DNA of 64,000 bases from Odiellus spinosus (GCA_963920705.1 OY987225.1:18369492-18433491), one strand, 5' to 3'. Shown: positions 24,501-33,754, counted from the first letter of the stretch. Translations and numbers: made by a program. The notes: generated by a model not told the origin, from the letters alone.

Positions 24501-27500
24501 TCGCGATTATATTCTGTCCCTTTGGAGTTGCAATTATAATGCCTTCTTGTTGCATTATAATTTTTTTTTTTTTTTTTTTTTTGTAGTGGTGGGCAACAGC
24601 GGAGGGTATCTCTAGCAACGGCCCTAATTCATGATCCTCCATTATTAATACTTGACGAGCCAACGGTTGGGGTTGATCCGTTACTTCGAAAACAAATATG
24701 GTCTCATCTAATAAGTCTAACAGCTGCGAGAAATACCACAATTATCGTTACAACTCATTACATCGAAGAGGCTAGAGAAGCCAATGTGGTAGGATGCTCA
24801 AAAGTCACAGATTACTTGATTCTTGACTAAATTAAGTACAGCGATTTCTCACTGCCATAGAATACACCATTTTTAGCAAAAACCATTGCTATAATACCGC
24901 TATAGTGATGAAATTCTGCAAACTACTGATATGGCTCAACGCTCATGCCTAAAATCATTCAAATTGCTAAGTAGCTAGGGCTCGGCGTTTCGCTTCGAAT
25001 TAATTTGAGCAATACGATGGCGGTCATCAATTATTCGGACCATCGAGAAATCACACCCAGATTTCTCGCGACGCCCAATCTTTTAAAATTAAAAACTAAT
25101 TCTGACACTATTTCTCTCACAACTCGTGGCGTATTTTAATTGGCCAGTTTCAATCGGGGCTAATTTTAACATGGGGTCAAAAGGAACGCCAGGCGGGTGA
25201 AGTTGCGCACCAAATGAAATAAAACTAAGAATAAGAACATGTGTGGCTGTTATTCATTAAAACGATGCGTTCAAACGATTTAATACAATGATCCAATGAT
25301 CACCAGCCTGTGTCTTTCCCCCTGACCCATTTTTCGCGCATGCGCGGTTATCTGTTTCCGTTTGTTGTCAATTTTTACTATAGAAGAATAATAGCAATCG
25401 TTTGGTTTTTGCTTCAGAGGGAAATCCTTGTAGGTAACTTATACAAGCTTGATGGTTCGAAAACCGCCTTCTGATGAAATAAGCTCTTCGAACCACCATA
25501 ATTATGACTCAATATTTAGTTCAGATTATATTTTTACTCTCCTTAGATTGGTGCTATGCGGCAAGGAAGAGTATTAGTAGAAGCTGATCCGACATTAATC
25601 ATGTCTACCTTCAAAGACAACAACCTCGAATCCTGCTTTTCAAAATTGTGCTATTTGGATTCGTCATACTCCTTAGCGGTAATTTTAATATATCATATTT
25701 CAACTAAAATGAACTCAAGAGACGGGTAGCGTCATCTGCGAGTTGGGGATAATGTGGGGAGAAGGTAGTGGAGGAAGGTAGTGGACATGTAATCAAAGAA
25801 GCTACCATTGTTTTCTTAGGTGGGATTTTAATTTGTTCTTGGTGTTCCGAATGACTAAATAAATAAACAAAGCGCATTTTCGTAAATTAGAAAGCCCAAT
25901 CTACATTTTAAAAAGTAGTTTCAAGGCATTCCCAGAATTAATCATCATTTTTAGACGTAAGCAACTCCGACGCTCATTCCTCATTTATCACTTCATTCTC
26001 ATTAATGGGAGCTGGTTTATTTAGAAGTTTAAAATAAAGATCATTTTAGTGCCTAGAAACTACTTATTAAAACAAAGCATTGGCTTCTAATTTACGAAAA
26101 CAAAAGTTTAGTTTGTTCATTTAGTAATTACGAAAGCAGCAATGAACATAAATTTAAAACCATTATGGAAAAATCGTGGCAGACGACAATCTTTATTAAG
26201 ACCTCTGATACGTGCGCGTCACACACGTGACTTTCAGTGGGTTGGAAAGGGGGAGGTACACGTTATATCCCCAAATCTGAGATGGCGCTACAATCACCCT
26301 GCCGTTTTTCGACAACTTAGAGGGTATGGGAAGAGGCATATCTCTCTAGCGCAGCGTCGTAATATCCAGTTACCGTTTACCAAAAAAATAAAATCCGCAT
26401 TTCCTTTTATATCAGTCTGAGGAGAACAAAGAAGCAGCGGCAGCTCTGGCCACATTGACTAATCACAAAAACGAAAACACGGAACTAGCGGCGTATCGAG
26501 CAAGCATTCAATTGAAACCAATGCCTGTTGTGCCTCACCCGTTTTTCAGAGCAAAAATTTTACTCAAACGTAATTTCATCATGAGATTGAGACAAATTCC
26601 CGCCATGGTCTTTCAAGTCTTTGTTCCACTCGCTACGATCGTTTTATATTGCCTTTGCATTGGAAGCGAACTTTTTGACGTTCCTGTTGCTGTTGTAAAC
26701 GACGAAGGTACAAACGCTTTAGGACAGAAATTTATTAATCATATCGACACCAATATTATTGCCAAGGTTTGTATATGAATTGTTAATATTTTAATGCGTG
26801 TTATATGAATTAAATGTGTGCCTGAAAAGGGAGCGTGTGAAGTGTTGACAACCATAACGGTAAAATATAATTTGGTGATTAATGTAACTGTTACAGCCTT
26901 TGATAATGCTAAATACGTACTCAAGACTTTTAACGTAACCGCTGTGTATACCGATTACGACGAATGGTCGCCCTTTTAGAAGGTTTGGAGATTTTGCGAT
27001 TTCAATGTTGACTAATTCGAAGTTGAAGATGAACTTCCAGGGGAAGCGCGCCATTGGGGTACGCTCTTTACCCCATTCGCCGTACCCCCTGCAAGTTGGT
27101 TTATGAGTATGGAAATTTCGAATTCGTCAATTTCCCATGCAGGTTTTGTTCGAAGAGTTTGAGATTACGTTGTTAATTTCCCTTAGAGGAGATTTAGAGG
27201 TTTTGGGATTTCCCTCAAATATCAAAAAGGCCGAACTTTCTTGAAAGGGGTTCTTCTAGTACGAAAGATTTACCATAACATTCGGGTTCGAATAACAATA
27301 GTCGAACGTGGAACTGAAAATCACGGTTCTACTAGTACGAAAGGCCGATATTTAGGGGTTCTCTTTCTCGGAAGATGGACAAGTCTGTCGTGATATATTT
27401 TATATCTAGATTTCCTTACCGAAAAACACGTGCTAGTACAGAAGTCAATTGTACAGAAAATTTTACAAAAATAAATTTCTATTTGTATTTACCCGGGATA

Positions 27501-30500
27501 AAACGAACGAATGCATATAGGCGCGATAGGCGGGTCCTTTCATTTTCCGCCCCGGACGACCCACTTTGCAAAGTTTATGGTCGTTTCATGCTCCCTTTAA
27601 AGACGCTTTGTTATTATATAAATAACAATTAACTTAAGATTATAGATATACTATTTCTTGGCAGAAACCCTTTGAATTTGAAAATGCAATACAGTCTGTT
27701 GTGGATGGAACTAATCCAGTCGTCATTCATATTGGGAAAAACTTTACGAATTGTTTAAAAAAAAGATTGGAAGATGGACTGGACGTTGATAATGAAACCC
27801 TTCTTTGCAGTTCAGTTTCAGCCCATTTCGATTATTCCAGTATGCGTTTTATAATTACCAATATATTTTATCAAAAGTCTATTATTATCTCTAAGTAGCC
27901 AATAAGGACTCTGGAATGGGCATCTATATCAGAAAAAAAATATACCAAAGGAATAGAAGAAGCGGTTTAAAAAGGCACTAGCGAAAGGTGCTCCATTTAT
28001 TTCCAGTTATGACGTCAAAACTTGGGTCCAATTAGAGATAAGCAGTGGCGTCAGCTTGACAGCTTCACAAATGAAATGCCCCTTCCCCCCTTAATCAGGG
28101 CCTGAATGGGGGTGAAACAAGAGCAGTTCCCGTGTCATTCTAGTAATGCCTGTACAAACGAGGGACCTTCTATTTCTTTTATATATTTTCTCTGTCTGCC
28201 TATCTATGAAACGTTTCGTCAGGGCTAATTTGAAAATCTTCTCGGACCCTGTGCCACTGAACGAGGATGAATGTAGCTAAACCTTTATTTTTTATAAATT
28301 GTGTTATAATCTAAATGGCTTTACAGAGCAAGTATTCTTTTTTAAATCACTCCCCCTTTATTGTATCAATAAAGAAGACGGTGCTTCAAAAGCTACCCCA
28401 AGTTCCTGATTTCATAACGTCCAATGCTATTTATTCTCCGTAATTTGGTTTCTACGAGATTGACGGGGGAATAGATTTGTACGAAATGAAAGGCTAAAGA
28501 GATTCTGACCGTGGTGGTCTAAAGAGTGAATTTTTTCCTGGAGTTTAGGGATTTAGGCCCTTGCACAAGGGGATTTTTTTGAGCTAAAATAAAGATTACC
28601 CCTTTTGTTGGTGTTCAGACATGCAACTATTCGAGATGAGACAAATGTCCGCACTTGGTGTTCATGTTGGTGTTAAAGTCTACGTGATACGTGGTATAGG
28701 TCTTACCCAGACAGAGATACCTCTCATAGATAGCATTGTCAGCTGGCTGCTTAGAGATAATAATAGACTTATGATTTTATCGAAAGTTTTTATTTTATAT
28801 TTTAAGACCACTTCACATTAGCCCGTTTTGTAACGTTGCATTATGGTTCGGATTGAATCGATTGATCGGCTTTCACGGACCTGCCGCACGATGCTTTGAA
28901 ACTGTTAATGTGTAGTGGCCTTAAGTCTTGATGATCTACTTCAATGCATTATTTTTTTTTTTGTTTTATCTAGATCAACAAATTTTCTACATACTCTACA
29001 GATCTTTCCTGAATTCCTATCGACTTTTTTTTGGAGATTATTTGAATTCAATTAATAAAACTCCTTTGCTTGCAAGCATACCAGTTGATGTAAGTTATGT
29101 TTTTTGGGATAATCTAAATGTCGCTAGGGGTTCTACGATTCTATTTTAGTAGGTCGTGGGGTGGGCCCTTGGTTCTGATTGGCTTGTTGGCAATGATAGA
29201 GAAATTGAAATGCATGTTTAGGATACAAAACTTTAAAAAAATCTTATCTAATGGTATTTGTACTTCGAAATTTATGAAAATTTTACATAATGAATCAGAA
29301 AAAAAAAAAAAAATACTTCATTTCAGCTAATTGTATCCCTTTAAGAATTTATCCGTACTACTTTATGATAGTTAAGATACCATTCCATATAAATCCGCCT
29401 AGGCTTTACCCCTTACAGCAATATATCTTAAAGGAAGAATGAAGCCTAATAACAAGGGATTTTTTATCGATTCCTTATCGTTTAAATATGGCTAATCCTG
29501 AACTCCTAATATAAGGACATCGACCAATGTCATTGGTCAATAGTCCTTATATGGGAGAGTTCAAGATCGCCATGAATCCAGCTAAGCCTATTTTCCAGTG
29601 AAGTTTTAAATTTATTTCTAATTTAATGTTTTTTTTACAAGGTTTATTTTAAACGACAAGGAATCGATAAAAAATCACTTGTTGTAAGGTTGCATTCTCC
29701 CTTTAGAGTTTAATTATTTCGACCAATGCAACTTGGTAGATATCGAAATATAGGCTAGGACTTTACTTCAGCATTGACAGTTCTTGGAAGTCAAAGTTCA
29801 GCTTTCAAAGAACAGATATAGCTTCAAGAATTAAATAATAATAAGAATAATATTTATTTCGCAACAGTGTTGCAAACAAGCACTGATTATGTGGCTGCCC
29901 GGAAAAATAAATTACGCATTGGAATAGATTTAAACCTTCAAAACGTTTTGCTAAAGTCGTGTGAACGGGAAACCGACTTTTCTCGAAACTGCTTCGGGAA
30001 CCAGTTTCATACCGATTTGGTTTCACCAACCGATGGATGAAGTTACAGTAATTAGATAATGCGTGAACGCGTGACGCTTGAAACGATTCCTGGCGATTTG
30101 AATATCGGTTTGATTTTTACCGTTTCAAATCGATTAAGAAATTCTAGTGTGACCGTAGCTATACAGAATACGTATAAAATTAACAAAATATAAATTGGAA
30201 CGTGATTGCAATAGTTCGAAAACCACCGAATGATATTGAAATCAATCTAGGATTAGTTTTATCCGCTCCAATCGGTTCATTTTGTCTATCATTTTTATTT
30301 CAGATGTCTAAACCTATTTATGGCACAATCGACGGCAGTGCCGGTCAATTTATGGTCCCTGGAATTATCCTCATCATATCTCATTTCATGGCAACCGGGG
30401 CGTCAGTTATCATATTAATCAAGGAGAGAGAAAATGGCATGGAAGAAAAATTGTGGATGAGTGCCGTTACAAGAATTGACATTCTAATATCGCACGTCTT

Positions 30501-33500
30501 CACGGAGTTGATAATTAATATTATACAAACCGTACTTCTACTCGTCTTCGTCTTTCACGTATTCCAAATGAACCTGGAAGGTTCCTTCGTCTTACTAGGA
30601 GTCCTCACTTCCATTCAAGGCTTAGTCGGTTTGGCTTTGGGTAGGTGAAAACTTTCTTTAGTAACGAGAACACGTCACTGGGAATGACTATGGGTACAGA
30701 CCGCTTTAAATATAAAAGAACGACCCACCTTACGCTTAAAGGGCTCTCTTTCTTGAAAACCATTTCATTTGCATGACATTTACCATATACCATTTGTAAA
30801 ACCAAAAGTTTTCAAATTGATCACACTATTTACAAAGAAGAGTCTAAAACTATTTCAGATTTTTTTCCATACTCATAATCAACTTCCAGGGGCTTCGGCT
30901 ATTGGGCTACAAATATAATGATGAATTATATTTATCTCTCACTCTCGTACCTGTCCACGTATTACACCCGTTGCTATGGGAAACGCGTTGAGTCCAGAAG
31001 CGCGAGGGGAGGGGTTACCGCCTAGTTTGTCTCTCTCGTCATAGCTTAGCCGTTCAGAATAGGATCAGAACTGCGATAGAGACATCTCTTAACAGATCGG
31101 TACGTAAAGAGTGTACCCCAATGACGAGCTTCCCCTGGAAGTTCATCTTGAAATTCGAATTCGTCAATATTATGTCCATATTACTCTTTCCTCTTTTTTT
31201 GTTGCTCACTGTTATTTCCACGATTATATTCTTGCTAGCTTTTCCGCAATTTCTTTTCACTGCTTTTCATACAATTATTCTAAACGAATTGTTTTCTGAC
31301 AATTACTTTCTTTCAAATATTCTTTAAAAAATTTCACCCCATTTGATTGAATCTTAACACTACTGTTTTCACCTCTACTCAATCGAAATATAGCTAAGGA
31401 AACTTTAATTAGTACAGTGATAAGTCTAATTATCAGGGTGACCAGTTTTCCTATATTTCCTATATTTTCACCTCCTTCCTATTTTCTCCTATAATTTAAT
31501 GGCAATTCCTATAATCTCCTATATTTCTACTCAAAATCTCTAGTTAAGGGTAAAGTTATAAATCATACTGTCAGCTGTGGCTGTATAAGATTATTTTAGC
31601 TTAACTGTACATTTTCCAGTTAAAATAGTCTGTAAAATTCCATACTATTTAAGCAATTGGATCATATTAATACCATGTTTAAACCAGTGGCGAAAGTTGT
31701 GATGCAATAATAATAAACATGGCTCATACTTTAATTTAATTATTTTCCTATTTTATCATATATTTTACACATATTTCTTCCTATTTTATCCTATATTTTA
31801 CATAAAATTCTTCCTATTTTATCCTATATTTTACATAAAATTCTTCCCATATTTTCATATATTTTGCAAAGAAATTTCGTATATTTCCTATGTAGGATTT
31901 TCAAATTTTCAGTGGTCACCCTGAATTATGATAATAGGCTTATTTTGTGGTTGAAATCCTCTCTTAGCTAGACGTGCAAATTTTGAGATATTCATAAAAT
32001 TTTTTGAAGCGATATTTTTTACCAATTTCTAGATTGTATCTTCCACTTTTTGCCCTCGACCAGATTTAATTACAATATATTCAAAAAGATGTCTCTGACA
32101 ACGAAAGTGAATACCGCGATTGCAATTCAAATATTCCCTCTTACGTCTAAGAGTCCCTCTGTTCTCACTTGACAAGTGTTTTAACGTATGAATTATATTT
32201 TTGTTTTTTAAATAAGGATTTATGATATCCTCCTTTGTGGATAAAGGAGCTTACGCCATTATCCTGTGTGTTGGAGTTATGTTTGCAAACCTTTTTACAT
32301 GCGGTAAGTGTTGCGGAATATTGCAATTGTGTGTTTATCATAAAGAGATACGCAATGGGAAACAAGCCTGAACACCAAGGCCTTGAAGCTCTACGATGGG
32401 TTGCTATTGCTAATACTATTAACAGTGAAAACATATGGGTACATAAAGATGAATAACAAAACCTGGCGTTCATTAGCGTCCTCTAACGGTCAACAGACTT
32501 TGGTAATGTAGTAACAAGCAAAACCACGTTCGCTTCTGCCAACTCTCCAGCTGTAGCAGCCACGCAAGTGGTTTTGTTATAGTTATACTTTTGACATTGT
32601 TTGCCGTTAGAGATCACTCGTGAAAGCCGGGTTTTGTTATTCATCTCTAAAAGATAGGTGTACATTGTTAATAGTCCTAGTTGGGTGCAAATTACAATTC
32701 ACCCCTTGGTTAACGGCCTCGTTCCATAGATCAAAAAATCGTGTTCGGGGTAAAAACAGGAAATTGTAGTCTTCCACATTATTTTATTACAGTGAGTGTG
32801 CGAGAGAATATATTCTATAATTATGGTCGAATGATAAAAGCCTGTGTCGTTTAATATTCTCTTGTTGAGAGTATAGCTTAACATAAATATCCGTCCGGAA
32901 TAGATATTCATATGTTCAACACTCTATCGGTAAATTCGCCGTCTATACTCTATATAGGTAGATTCCACAAATACAACGCCGCGACTTATAGATAATCAAG
33001 GGGAAAGCAACTCGGGATATACCCTGGATAAAAGCGTTTTTAACCATAGACTAAGGGTTTCGCCCTGGACACGCGACGTGTTCCCTACGTCATTAGTAAT
33101 TGTTATTGCCGATAGAGGCGGTACTAGTACGTTTCGGTGGGTCACTATTCCTTCCCACCATCTCTACCGCTAACGAGCTTCCGCAGCTACGATAATTGGC
33201 TTGATGACCGCAAGAGGCACCAACGAACTGTCCCATCAAGATCAGTAACTATTTAAAAAATCTAGCAAACTACAATGGAAGGCAGAGATAGCTGCGCGTC
33301 TCGTGTCGAGGGTGAAACCCTTTCTTAGTCTATGGTTTAACATGGATAATTGGGTTTTTTATTCGGTTTCTTGGGGTCAAAAGTCCTGTTCTTAATGAGT
33401 GAAAAACTTTTTTCTTCAGGCGTTCTTTGGCCAATTGAAGGAATGCCATTTGTAATGAGACGTATCTCTTACTTTCTACCGATTATGATGCCAAACGAAG

Positions 33501-33634
33501 CTTTCAAAGCAATCATGTTCAAAGGATGGGGCTTGCAGTATCTGACTGTGATTTTAGGTTTTGTGTCCTCCGTTGCCTGGCTGGTCATTTATATGGGTTT
33601 GACTGTTATAGGCTTGAAATTCTTCAATAACTAA
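1848..33634 (+). CDS. ABCH/ABCG23-like ABC half-transporter, complete, 11 exons
   Basis: Exons: 1848-1954, 20781-20943, 22797-22951, 24587-24788, 25547-25678, 26416-26766, 27665-27839, 28974-29089, 30304-30640, 32217-32303, 33420-33634. They sum to 2,040 nt, 679 residues plus TAA, with GT-AG junctions and matching phases throughout. An N-terminal nucleotide-binding domain has Walker A GPSGCGKT (residues 41-48), Q-loop YMPQ (87-90), signature SGGQQ (142-146), Walker B LLILDE (161-166) and H-loop His199. A linker follows, then a membrane domain starting with a hydrophobic span near 314-336; exons 9-11 carry the remaining spans. This NBD-TMD order and length are those of ABCG/ABCH half-transporters, which work as dimers at membranes. 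ABCH proteins in insects are linked to cuticular lipid export and stress response; the substrate here is unknown. The start was chosen because residues 1-36 match the usual ABCH N-terminus and lead in phase into Walker A. Intron 1 is 18.8 kb. Confidence 0.93.
2945..3205. repeat. Tandem repeat, 31-bp unit, about 8 copies
   Basis: The unit contains TTTGGTTACCATAAGTTACT followed by a short A/T stretch, repeating every 31 bases. The early units are nearly perfect. Later units change ACC to AAC ('GGTTAACATAAG'), and the last is shortened. It lies in intron 1 of the first ABCH gene and has no coding capacity. It looks like a local minisatellite made by replication slippage or unequal exchange. Confidence 0.85.
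4424..5027. mobile_element. Foldback (palindromic) MITE
   Basis: Two arms of about 290 bp are inverted around a centre near 4725-4735. Matching blocks include TACGTAGCTGATGACGTCGA against TCGACGTCATCAGCTACGTA, AAAGAGGAGGAGCTTA and its inverse, and AAATCACGTGGCGTTAA and its inverse. The outer ends carry a TTGTGGGT/ACCCACAA pair. There is no open frame of note. A single arm of the same family lies at 63521-63815. The arms have drifted by scattered substitutions and small indels, so the element is old. Confidence 0.8.
5400..6375. repeat. Interspersed repeat, about 970 bp, second copy inverted at 33965-34620
   Basis: Shared blocks include AGGGTAGAGTCGCCTA with its inverse near 34605, AATATCAAGTTTGAATAGTC with its inverse near 34525, and CGGTTGGCTAATT-type sequence near 6175 with its inverse near 34140. 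Internal 'TTCTAATTCTGAAC' strings recur and create the 98-codon frame at 5502, which has no recognisable domain and which I regard as chance. Both copies end close to GAACGCTT-type sequence. The repeat is non-coding and its class is unknown. Confidence 0.6.
6809..7156 (-). pseudogene. Left-arm mariner-like transposase fragment
   Basis: This frame encodes the C-terminal part of the DDE/D domain: [12 protein letters not shown], then [20 protein letters not shown], then a helical tail. Compared with the right arm, the catalytic-region Asp in 'NPCDFF' is Asn here (NPCNFF). The N-terminal half is missing, replaced by the palindrome centre. A short transposed tail ([14 protein letters not shown]) replaces the normal end because the left arm has lost the 3' sequence. 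It cannot make an active enzyme. Confidence 0.8.
7300..7876 (+). pseudogene. Right-arm mariner-like transposase fragment
   Basis: The main frame (7436-7876, 146 codons) carries the insect-type mariner C-terminal core: [35 protein letters not shown] and [15 protein letters not shown]. Catalytic D residues are visible at HDGAPPH and SPDLNPCD. Upstream, 7308-7523 in another frame carries more transposase-like sequence ([14 protein letters not shown]), implying a frameshift near 7435. The DNA-binding helix-turn-helix region expected at the N-terminus is absent, so this is a truncated, dead copy. Confidence 0.8.
9511..10629 (-). pseudogene. Left-arm transposase C-terminal half, copy A (stopped)
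   Basis: Read on minus, this frame starts in the centre, enters the DDE domain at [13 protein letters not shown] and ends with a SWIM-like zinc motif (CNCKGG then CVH) and DIR-stop. In this copy the Lys codon after NHSIK is changed to TAA at 10354-10356, splitting the frame into 91 and 249 codons. The second genomic copy (55990-57108) is open throughout. Six base differences from that copy are clustered between 10285 and 10356. Confidence 0.85.
10719..12908 (+). pseudogene. HARBI1-related DDE transposase, full length with two stop codons (copy A)
   Basis: One continuous frame of 730 codons starts at MAPNTCYAC and is broken only by TAG at 11910-11912 and TGA at 12801-12803. Domains in order: a first zinc-binding region (CYAC, later CLKC); a Ser/Thr/Pro-rich linker with repeated 'STVPEP'; a second C2CH-type finger (CFIC then CSTHL); a helix-turn-helix ([20 protein letters not shown]); the DDE_Tnp_4-type catalytic core with D in VDGTYI, D in VLADRGF and E in VEVRNGHLQ; and a C-terminal SWIM-like CxC...CxH. 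The TAG sits just after the first catalytic Asp; the left arm has AAG there. The TGA replaces Trp. A TTC codon is also deleted in frame relative to the left arm. Upstream Met at 10659 is possible but less likely. Confidence 0.87.
13852..14188. mobile_element. MITE, CAGAAG family, copy 1
   Basis: The ends are CAGAAGCCGATGAAACCCTC and its diverged inverse, with long inverted arms that include TCCTTTGAAGTCTA. Sister copies are at 40222-40561 and 60895-61218. The short frames it creates on both strands (13831-14203) recur in the other copies as shadows of the palindrome and are not genes. No clear target duplication is visible at this copy. Confidence 0.8.
14200..15880. other. Intron 1 stretch without recognisable gene or element
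   Basis: This is A/T-rich sequence with a short TA-dinucleotide run near 15427-15442 and no frame with recognisable domains. The 67- and 69-codon frames at 14200, 14360 and 15730 show no motif and no splice context. Remnants too decayed to identify by eye may be present. Confidence 0.45.
15890..16290. repeat. Decayed interspersed repeat, GCTCCCAACT family
   Basis: Blocks CCAGATGTCTTTTTCGGTTC, AAATCGGATAAACGGATATT and TTTTGAGTATCAGTTAACCC correspond to blocks at 39903-40680 and, inverted, at 21066-21555 and 47430-47535. It is the second-end half of a roughly 490-bp element with short GCTCCCAACT termini. The first end is missing here. It is non-coding. Confidence 0.55.
16303..16903. mobile_element. 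MITE 'CACGTTCATACTAG' family with a nested insertion
   Basis: The left end (GCCACGTTCATACTAGG, then AATCGATTTAAACCG) and right end (AAATCGATTAAGAAATG, then GTGTAACCGTAG) match the family seen at 19498-19742, 29930-30165 and 37487-37745. The middle is interrupted by about 290 bp bounded by ACGTGGAGTGATG (from about 16512) and CATCACTCCACGT (to about 16801), a second inverted-repeat element absent from the sister copies. The 124-codon frame on minus across it has no recognisable domain. Confidence 0.65.
17190..17490. mobile_element. Palindromic MITE
   Basis: An inverted repeat, AAGAAGGATCAGACAAGGAG against CTCCTTGTCTGATCCTTCTT, brackets about 300 bp. Inner inverted pairs include CACTCTGGGAG/CCCGAGTGGGAG-type blocks and a near-central GTCACGTGGG/CCACGTGAC pair. 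It is more GC-rich than its surroundings and has no open frame. A poly-G tract lies just outside at about 17130-17141. Confidence 0.65.
18157..18230 (-). other. tRNA-like sequence (possible tRNA-derived SINE head)
   Basis: Read on minus, the stretch begins with a good A-box-like string, GTGGCGCAATGGATAG, as in tRNA-Arg D-arms. About 40 bases later comes a weaker B-box-like string, AGATCGAAGGG. The acceptor and T stems do not pair well by eye, so it is not an obvious functional tRNA. A tRNA-derived SINE promoter or a tRNA pseudogene is the likeliest reading. Confidence 0.3.
18662..19018. mobile_element. MITE, GACGAATTCGAAATT family, copy 1
   Basis: About 350 bp with inverted ends related to GACGAATTCGAAATTGAAG. 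The interior includes CGATCTGTTAAGAGATGTCG-type sequence and GTGTAATACGTGGATAGGTA. Related copies lie at 27003-27127 (fragment), 30868-31172, 35544-35886 and 61583-61908. No coding capacity is seen. Confidence 0.7.
19498..19742. repeat. MITE 'CACGTTCATACTAG' family, copy 2
   Basis: It begins ACGTTCACACTAGCG and ends CTTCAAACGTGGCTTA, with the inner GGTTCCCGAAGCAGTTTCGA block that characterises the family. Just downstream (19748-19820) is a short tandem array of a 22-base unit containing CTTTCCTTCCGGTTTATGG, 3-4 copies. The 83-codon frame at 19622 spans both and is not a gene. Confidence 0.6.
19955..20425. mobile_element. Palindromic MITE, copy 1
   Basis: Inverted arms include TTTTTAGACACGTTTTT against AAAAACGTGTCTAAAAATT and GCTTGTAATGTCCTAACATT against AATATTAGGACATTACAAGC, folding around a centre near 20180. 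The ends read AAAGGGAGACATGGAG and CAAAGTTTCCCTTTAA. A sister copy, interrupted by another MITE, lies at 60625-61455. Confidence 0.75.
21066..21555. mobile_element. GCTCCCAACT-family element, full copy
   Basis: The ends are TGCTCCCAACTG (21068 onward) and CAGTTGGGAGCA (to about 21552), with different subterminal sequences on the two sides. End 1 carries TTTTCGCGTATCAGATATT; end 2 carries CCGAAAAGATATCCGGCCGC. Fragments of end 1 occur near 16911-16965 and 47018-47070. Fragments of end 2 occur near 15890 and 47500. The interior is A/T-rich and non-coding. Confidence 0.65.
21600..22796. other. Intron 2 remainder; nothing recognised
   Basis: A poly-T tract near 21627-21644 and moderately GC-rich sequence at about 21770-22400 are seen. 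The 72-codon minus frame at 22175-22393 shows no motif. The stretch ends in the exon 3 acceptor (TTTGCAG at 22790-22796). Confidence 0.45.
23056..24540. repeat. 27-bp minisatellite, 54 units, in intron 3
   Basis: The CTGTCCC start recurs exactly every 27 bases from 23083 to 24514. Units fall into blocks by one or two bases: one GAAGTCGCG unit, 24 GAAGGCGCG (units 2-25), 14 GAAGTCGCG (26-39), two GATGTCGCG (40-41), one GAAGTCGCG, then 12 GGAGTCGCG (43-54) with a degenerate last unit. Because 27 is a multiple of three and the unit lacks stops in some frames, long artificial frames appear (412 codons plus, 576 codons minus). It fills almost the whole 1,635-bp intron between exons 3 and 4 of the first ABCH gene. 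Confidence 0.97.
24561..24586 (+). other. Exon 4 splice acceptor with a 22-T tract
   Basis: An uninterrupted run of 22 T (24561-24582) is followed directly by GTAG and exon 4 at 24587. This is an unusually pure polypyrimidine tract immediately after the minisatellite. It probably supports strong U2AF recognition and is a likely site of length variation between individuals. Confidence 0.8.
27003..27127. repeat. GACGAATTCGAAATT-family MITE fragment
   Basis: The fragment keeps both ends (TTCGAAGTTGAAGATGAAC and TTTCGAATTCGTCAATTT) plus GGGAAGCGCGCCATTGGGGT. The middle part present in full copies is missing, so it looks like an internal deletion derivative. It lies in intron 6 of the first ABCH gene. 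Confidence 0.55.
29433..29705. mobile_element. MITE, GGGAGAATG family, compact full copy
   Basis: The left end AAAGGAAGAATGAAGCCTAA and right end GGTTGCATTCTCCCTTTA are inverted, as are TATCGATTCCTTATCG against AAGGAATCGATA and ATATAAGGACATCGACCAAT against ATTGGTCAATAGTCC. A near-perfect centre (GACCAATGTCATTGGTC) lies around 29532. It is in intron 8 of the first ABCH gene and is non-coding. Confidence 0.75.
29930..30165. repeat. MITE 'CACGTTCATACTAG' family, copy 3
   Basis: It carries CTTTTCTCGAAACTGCTTCG, GGTTTCACCAACCGATGG and AAATCGATTAAGAAATTCTAG, ending GTGTGACCGTAG. The order agrees with the copies at 16303 and 37487. The 74-codon minus frame here is a shadow. It lies just before exon 9 of the first ABCH gene. 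Confidence 0.6.
30868..31172. mobile_element. MITE, GACGAATTCGAAATT family, copy 3
   Basis: This copy has the family's inner blocks in reverse order (TATTACACCCGTTGCTATGG; CATCTCTTAACAGATCGG) and ends GAAATTCGAATTCGTCAATA. It lies in intron 9 of the first ABCH gene. Frames overlapping its right end (31054-31327) show no domain. Confidence 0.65.
31434..31923. mobile_element. Inverted-repeat element with AATTAT duplication
   Basis: The ends are CAGGGTGACCAG and CTGGTCACCCTG-like (sequence reads GTGGTCACCCTG). AATTAT flanks both sides (31428-31433 and 31924-31929). The interior is filled with degenerate repeats of TTCCTATTTTATCCTATATT. No frame is present. The CAGGG end and 6-bp duplication resemble the element at 783-1204. 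Confidence 0.72.
32444..32650. mobile_element. MITE, AACCTGGCGTTCAT family, copy 1
   Basis: Inverted ends AGATGAATAACAAAACCTGG and a diverged CCGGGTTTTGTTATTCATCT bracket about 200 bp with an inner CCTCTAACGG/CCGTTAGAG pair. Related copies lie at 48345-48545 and 50325-50490, with a fragment near 46390-46440. It is in intron 10 of the first ABCH gene. Confidence 0.7.
33048..33337. mobile_element. Inverted-repeat element, CATAGACTAAG ends
   Basis: The ends are CATAGACTAAGGGTTTCGCC and an inverse with a small indel (GGGTGAAACCC then TTTCTTAGTCTATG). The interior has further inverted pairs (GACGTGTTCC; TGCGCGTCTCG). It is about 290 bp, non-coding, in intron 10 of the first ABCH gene. A right-arm fragment lies at 49062-49165 in the paralogous gene. 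Confidence 0.7.
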
Positions 33635-33754
33635 TCAATCGTGTATTTTAAATATTTTTTTATTATATTTCGAGTATTTCATTTCAATCTTAGCTTTTTA
33701 TCATATTCCTATTTTATAAGCATCAACGGCAAAAAACATATTACTAAATGTGGT

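Noticed and set aside
23083..24540. CRISPR-like array
   Set aside because: The repeats are directly adjacent with no spacers, and the genome is eukaryotic.
23011..24741. Open frames of 576 codons (minus) and 412 codons (plus) with 9-residue repeats
   Set aside because: They are translations of the 27-bp minisatellite in intron 3. The minus frame also runs antisense through the real exon 4 of the ABCH gene.
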